A DNA stretch of 64,000 nucleotides from Actinomycetospora chibensis (lineage in GTDB: Bacteria; Actinomycetota; Actinomycetes; Mycobacteriales; Pseudonocardiaceae). The stretch lies in assembly GCF_028737215.1 (NCBI RefSeq), contig NZ_JAQZAM010000002.1:62001-126000 (forward strand). The letters are read 5' to 3'. Positions within the stretch are counted from its first letter, which is position 1. Each line of letters starts with the position of its first letter. Shown piece by piece: positions 60,554-64,000 of this stretch. The notes under the pieces were generated by a model, which did not search any database, had not been told where the DNA came from, and saw nothing but the letters and a program-made list of their open reading frames with translations. Both the position numbers and the translations under genes were made by a program.

Positions 60554-61463
60554 CGCGCTTCCCCGATCCACGGCGCGAGCCCGAGCCGGCCGTGGCCTTG
60601 CTGCGCGACCCCGACGACGTCCGACGCGTCGAGCCGTTGCTGGTGCGGTTCGAGCTGTCGTCGGACGACGAGCCCGACGACGAACGCTTGCGACGCTCCT
60701 GGCCGGTGTCGCTGCTGGTCGAGCCACTGCTCGACGAGCTGCTCTTCGACGCCGACGGGGGCCGTGAGGCACGACGGCGCGACGAGGCCCGCGCGGGGGC
60801 CTCCTCGGCCTCCTCGGCCTCGTCGGCCTCCTCAGTCTCGGCCACGGCCTCGTCCGACTCGGACTCCTCCGTGTCGTCGACCTCGTCGTCGAGGTCCTCG
60901 ACGTCCTCGGTCTCGTCGGCGGCGTCCACGCCGTCGTCGACCGGCTCCTCGGCGGCAGCCGCCTTGCGACGACGTCCACCGCGCGCGGCCCTGCCGACCG
61001 CGCCGCCGGCACCGCCGACCGCGCCACCGACCGCCGACCCGGCCGACCCGGCCACGTCGCCGACAGCGCCACCGGCCTGGCCGACGGCGTCGCCGGCGGC
61101 ACCCGCGGTCTGACCGGCGGCCTGCGTCGCCGCACCCGCCGCGTCCGCGGCCGGCTTGCCGAGGTTCTCGACCCGGTTGACCAGGTTGTCGGTGAGAGCC
61201 TCCATGCGCGAGCTCGCGACGGCCAGCGCCGCGTCCTTGCCCGCCTCGAGCAGCCGACCCCGCACCGCACTGTCGAGCTTCTGGAGCTCCGGTGACGCCT
61301 GGATCAACTTCGAGGCCTGCCCCAGCAGCTGGGCGGGATCGGTGGAGATCTTCTTCCCGGCCAGCGCAGCGCCGAACATGATGGCGAGCTTCATCTTCTT
61401 CGTACGACCGAGTAGATAGCCGCCGATGACCGCGAGGGCCAATTTCAGGCCGGTTCCGGGCAC
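60546..61463 (-). CDS. Gas vesicle cluster protein (gvpY position) with charged tail
   Basis: The 305-residue protein starts with a short hydrophobic segment ('LKLALAVIGGYLLGR', about 6-20) and a basic turn ('TKKMKLAIMFGAALAGKK'). A helical part to about 105 follows, then Gly/Ala repeats (105-160), an acidic stretch (173-222) and a Ser/Arg/Lys-rich end. Similar proteins open actinomycete gvp clusters, sometimes mislabelled DNA primase. The function is unknown. The GTG at 61463 has GGAGG 6 bases upstream. It is the first gene of the operon. Confidence 0.78.
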   Translation of the reverse strand: MPGTGLKLALAVIGGYLLGRTKKMKLAIMFGAALAGKKISTDPAQLLGQASKLIQASPELQKLDSAVRGRLLEAGKDAALAVASSRMEALTDNLVNRVENLGKPAADAAGAATQAAGQTAGAAGDAVGQAGGAVGDVAGSAGSAVGGAVGGAGGAVGRAARGGRRRKAAAAEEPVDDGVDAADETEDVEDLDDEVDDTEESESDEAVAETEEADEAEEAEEAPARASSRRRASRPPSASKSSSSSSGSTSSDTGQERRKRSSSGSSSDDSSNRTSNGSTRRTSSGSRSKATAGSGSRRGSGKRDD

Positions 61464-61908
61464 CGTGCACCTCCGAATGGATTGGTCCGCCTGTGCGGTG
61501 GACCACGGCCCGCCGCCTACGGAGCCGGACATTACATCGCGTGCTTCCGGAATGCGCTAGACCGGTAAGATCAAATTCGCGGTGGGCCGTTCGACCCAAT
61601 TAGTGATCACCAGAGCACGAAGGGTGATCGCGCATTCGGGTGTCGTTCTCGTGCTTCAAGCATCTGCGTCCGTTCGCTCATTCTGAATGGGCGTACGTCG
61701 GGGAGTGCTCGGCCGAATGCGTGGAGTGAGTGTGCGGCGCCGCGATCACCAAGGGTCATGTCGAACGCCATTTCGTTGACGCTCGGCGGTGATTTGGATC
61801 ATACGGGTGTTCTGCCACCGCCGCCAGCTCTCGGCGGTTGGGCAGCACAGCCCAACGTCGTACCGCTCGATGCGCCGGGGTGTTGCTCCGGCCCCGGACG
61901 CGCCGAGG
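61464..61908. other. Gas vesicle operon control region, 445 bases
   Basis: This gap is clearly less GC-rich than the rest. It holds no convincing gene. GAATGCG occurs at 61550-61556, 61714-61720 and inverted at 61632-61638. GTGATC occurs at 61603 (as the palindrome GTGATCAC), 61624 and inverted at 61744-61749. A perfect CATTC-T-GAATG lies at 61679-61689. A likely -10 for the operon is at 61529-61534. Confidence 0.55.
61529..61557 (-). promoter_or_regulatory. Putative gvp promoter: TAATGT with GCGCATTC at -35
   Basis: TAATGT on the minus strand (61529-61534) lies 65 bases before the first gvp start. GCGCATTC (61550-61557) stands where a -35 would be, and the same word recurs in the region. 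It may be an activator site or a special sigma element. Confidence 0.4.
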
Positions 61909-62616
61909 TCAGCCCTCGTCGGCGGCGTCCAGCACCCGGTCCACCGCGCGCCGCACTGATCGCCACGCCCGCACGCGCGCACGGGCGATCCGCGTGCCCA
62001 GCTCGGTCAGACGGTAACGCCGCCGATCGGTGTCGGTCCCGAGCTCGACGAGACCGTGCCGGGCGAGGTGATGGAGGGTCTTCTGAATCGTGGTGGGAGG
62101 TGGGGCGAGGCCGCCCCCGCTGTCCGCCCGTAGCCGCTCCGCGAGCTCCCGCCCGTTGGCCGGGCCGCGACGCAACGTGACCAGCACCAACAGCTCGACG
62201 TGCTCCTGGGAGGCCATCCGGACCGAGCCCCACCGCCGGTTGGCGGTCCCGGCGGTGGCGCCCGAGGCGGGCGCCGGGCGGCGTGCGCCGCGGGGGGCGG
62301 GTGCGGCCGATGGGACGTCGTTGGGTGCGGGCGCCGGGGCGACCTCGATCGGCGTGTCGGAGCCGGACTCCGCCCCGGTGACCTCGTCGGGCGCGGGGGT
62401 CCGCACGGTGAGGGGCACGACGGCGGCGCGGCGCGCGCCCTGCGCCGGGATCTCAGGCGAACCCGTGCCGGTACCCTCGGCCGCGTCCTGCTCGGAGCTC
62501 CGCCGGGGCCGCGGGGGCAGGAGTCCGCGCAGGCTCGCCGTGGCCGACCGCCCGAACGCGTCGCTGAGGTCGGGCGGCTGCTCGTCGTCGCTGGTCATCC
62601 GGAAGTCGGCGGTCAC
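61909..62616 (-). CDS. Winged-helix (PadR-like) protein with disordered N terminus
   Basis: The 235-residue protein has a Pro/Ala/Ser-rich region of about 130 residues and a C-terminal winged helix: 'MASQEHVELLVLVTLRRGPANGRELAERLRADSGGGLAPPPTTIQKTLHHLARHGLVELGTDTDRRRYRLTELG' in order. The fold is PadR-like, but the family name is tentative. It may bind DNA as the gvp regulator or as the partner of the ParA protein. The GTG has GGAGG 7 bases upstream and overlaps the parA stop by 4 bases. Confidence 0.7.
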   Translation of the reverse strand: MTADFRMTSDDEQPPDLSDAFGRSATASLRGLLPPRPRRSSEQDAAEGTGTGSPEIPAQGARRAAVVPLTVRTPAPDEVTGAESGSDTPIEVAPAPAPNDVPSAAPAPRGARRPAPASGATAGTANRRWGSVRMASQEHVELLVLVTLRRGPANGRELAERLRADSGGGLAPPPTTIQKTLHHLARHGLVELGTDTDRRRYRLTELGTRIARARVRAWRSVRRAVDRVLDAADEG

Positions 62617-63698
62617 GAGGTGGCCTCCTGCTCGGGGCGGTGGTCCGCGGTCGTGGTCTCCTCGGCGGCACGCAGGAGGGTCAGGAGCTCGACCCCGAGG
62701 TCGCGGTAGTCACCCGCCACGCTTGCGGCGGTCGGGGACAGGCGACGCCCGGACGAGGTCTTCGAGGTCCCCTCCCGCAGGGCCGCCCACCACGCGGGCT
62801 GCGCGGCCACCTCCTGCTCGAGCTCGTGGGCGAGCCGGCCGAGGCGCCGGGCGTCCTGTGCGGTGCGCTCCGCGTGGCGGATCGAGGTGGTGAACAGCGG
62901 CGACTGGCCGCCGAAGGCGCGCTCCATCGCCTCGCGGAGCTCGGCGTGCACGACGCGCGAGCGCGAACCGGTGGCGAAGAGCACGGCACCGAGCAGGCCG
63001 AGGTCGGGGTTCTGCTCGCGGGCGAGTGCGAAGCGCTCCCCGACCAGGCGCATGCCGACCAGGCCGCCGCCGTCCGACTTCGTGGGCATGAGCACCCACC
63101 GGGCGGCGGTGAGCGCGAGGTCGGTGAGGATCGTCGTCTCGGGCGGGCAGTCGACGAAGACGAGGTCGTAGTCGCCCGCCACCGGCGCGAGCACGGTCGC
63201 GAGGGCACGGAACGCCTCCCGCCCCTGCTCCTGCACCCGGGACACCATCAGCGGCACGAGGTCCACGAGGCGGGCGCCGCCGGGCACCACGTCGAGGCCG
63301 GGGCGGACACCCTCGGCCGGGCGCAGCGGCGAGCCGGCCACGATGCTCATGAGCAGGCCCGCGCCGTGGTCGTCGATCGGCCCGTCGCGGAACCCGAGGT
63401 CGTCGGCGAGGTTCGCCTGGCGGTTGAGGTCGACGAGCAGGCACCGGTACCCGGCCGCGGCGAACTGCCCGGCGAGGTTGGCGACGAGCGAGGTCTTCCC
63501 GACACCGCCCTTGTCGTTGACCATCGCGATCGTCCGCGTCAGCGCGTCCATGTCCGGGTCCGTGGTGGCCGCCGCGTCGTCGACTCCGACCACGACGGGC
63601 GTCGGCGCCCCCGTGCGGTCACCGCCCGCGCGGTCCCTCCCCGCGCCTCTGCGGCGGCGGGTGGCGTTGCGGGCGGCGCGGCCCGCCGGTCCGGTCAT
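62613..63698 (-). CDS. ParA/MinD-family ATPase
   Basis: The domain has 'IAMVNDKGGVGKTSLVANLAGQF' (deviant Walker A with the signature Lys), 'YRCLLVDLNRQANLADDLGF' (switch I region, DLNRQ in place of the usual DxDPQ) and 'GDYDLVFVDCPPETTILTDLAL' (Walker B). Such ATPases move or space plasmids, chromosomes and protein cargos along DNA or membrane. The start is uncertain: the ATG at 63698 gives 361 residues with an Arg-rich N terminus; the ATG at 63551 gives the core only. Upstream of 63698 the codon use is poor. The gene is followed by its wHTH partner with a 4-base overlap. Confidence 0.85.
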   Translation of the reverse strand: MTGPAGRAARNATRRRRGAGRDRAGGDRTGAPTPVVVGVDDAAATTDPDMDALTRTIAMVNDKGGVGKTSLVANLAGQFAAAGYRCLLVDLNRQANLADDLGFRDGPIDDHGAGLLMSIVAGSPLRPAEGVRPGLDVVPGGARLVDLVPLMVSRVQEQGREAFRALATVLAPVAGDYDLVFVDCPPETTILTDLALTAARWVLMPTKSDGGGLVGMRLVGERFALAREQNPDLGLLGAVLFATGSRSRVVHAELREAMERAFGGQSPLFTTSIRHAERTAQDARRLGRLAHELEQEVAAQPAWWAALREGTSKTSSGRRLSPTAASVAGDYRDLGVELLTLLRAAEETTTADHRPEQEATS

Positions 63699-63824
63699 GC
63701 GGCGAGGGTGCGTCCCGGCCCGTGCCCCGGCAAGGCCGACACGGGCGTCCGGAGCCTCTTGGGGCCGCACGGCGGCAGGAACTCACGCTGTCGGCCCAGT
63801 CGACTACGGCAGGCGAGAGGGCCG

Positions 63825-64000
63825 TCACGCGTCGCGTTCGCGGGTGTCGTCCTCGTAGACGTCGGGCACGTTGTCGTGGTCGGTGTCGACCCGCTCTCGC
63901 TCGTGGATCCGCCGGTGCACCCCGTTGCGGTGCCGCAGCACGACCGTGGCGAGCACGGCGGCGAGCAGCGAGGCGGTCAGGACCCCGATCTTCACGTGGT
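63825..64000 (-). CDS. nhaA: Na+/H+ antiporter NhaA, C-terminal end (5' end outside window)
   Basis: The last 57 residues are in frame to the right edge: 'KIGVLTASLLAAVLATVVL' is the final helix, then 'RHRNGVHRRIHERERVDTDHDNVPDVYEDDTRERDA'. The helix and the Asp-rich DxDxDxVPDVY tail resemble the C terminus of actinobacterial NhaA proteins, which exchange sodium for protons. The rest of the gene lies to the right of the window. The call rests only on this end. Confidence 0.65.
   Translation of the reverse strand, partial: HVKIGVLTASLLAAVLATVVLRHRNGVHRRIHERERVDTDHDNVPDVYEDDTRERDA

Noticed and set aside
61758-62180. 140-codon frame starting in the gvp control region
   Set aside because: Mostly antisense to the winged-helix gene; no ribosome site and poor codon use. 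I treat the region as regulatory.

Overview
This window comes from a very GC-rich actinobacterium with a mycolata-type or Pseudonocardia-type cell wall. The evidence is the extreme G+C at third codon positions, frequent GTG starts, many 4-base start/stop overlaps, leaderless genes with a TANNNT hexamer 6-8 bases before the start codon, and genes for arabinogalactan (Glf, GlfT2, an Emb-type arabinosyltransferase). A Pseudonocardiaceae member is the best guess, but the sequence alone cannot fix the genus. I see no tRNA, rRNA, insertion sequence, integrase or CRISPR array.

Layout. 0-7.4 kb: end of an ECF sigma factor, a membrane acyltransferase, a GNAT, MscL, two tandem chaplin-like secreted proteins, an MFS permease, a Q/S/D-rich membrane protein and a DinB-fold protein. 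7.5-11 kb: galactan genes glfT2 and glf. 11-14 kb: SRPBCC protein, amidase, LuxR regulator. 14-22.2 kb: a tightly packed six-gene minus-strand operon: DMT permease, His-rich membrane protein, a LysX-like fusion whose two halves are in the opposite order to mycobacterial LysX, a small membrane protein, an APC permease and a membrane-anchored esterase. 22.3-48.6 kb: a surface-glycan region with GT-C and GT-A/GT-B glycosyltransferases, a second GlfT2-like enzyme, two acyltransferase-SGNH proteins (one with a degraded acyltransferase active site), five methyltransferases, two flippases and an Emb-type arabinosyltransferase. 48.6-54 kb: aconitase, several small unknown genes, DUF2267 and rmlA/rmlB. 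54.1-61.5 kb: a gas vesicle operon in the order Y-like, Z-like, A, F, G, O, J, L, S, K, followed by an Asp23/Gls24 gene. 61.5-63.7 kb: a relatively AT-rich control region, then a ParA-type ATPase and a winged-helix partner. The window ends inside nhaA.

How the parts fit. Glf makes UDP-galactofuranose for GlfT2 (and perhaps its paralogue), the Emb protein and GT-C enzymes would extend arabinan, and RmlA/RmlB could feed a dTDP-sugar pathway. The flippases, acyltransferases and methyltransferases suggest a decorated exopolysaccharide as well. The gas vesicle operon contains the assembly factors typical of actinomycetes. Four of its proteins carry long acidic-plus-basic low-complexity regions, and a ParA ATPase with a DNA-binding-like partner sits directly upstream. 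The combination is the best candidate here for an undescribed system, possibly one that clusters or positions gas vesicles; that is inference.
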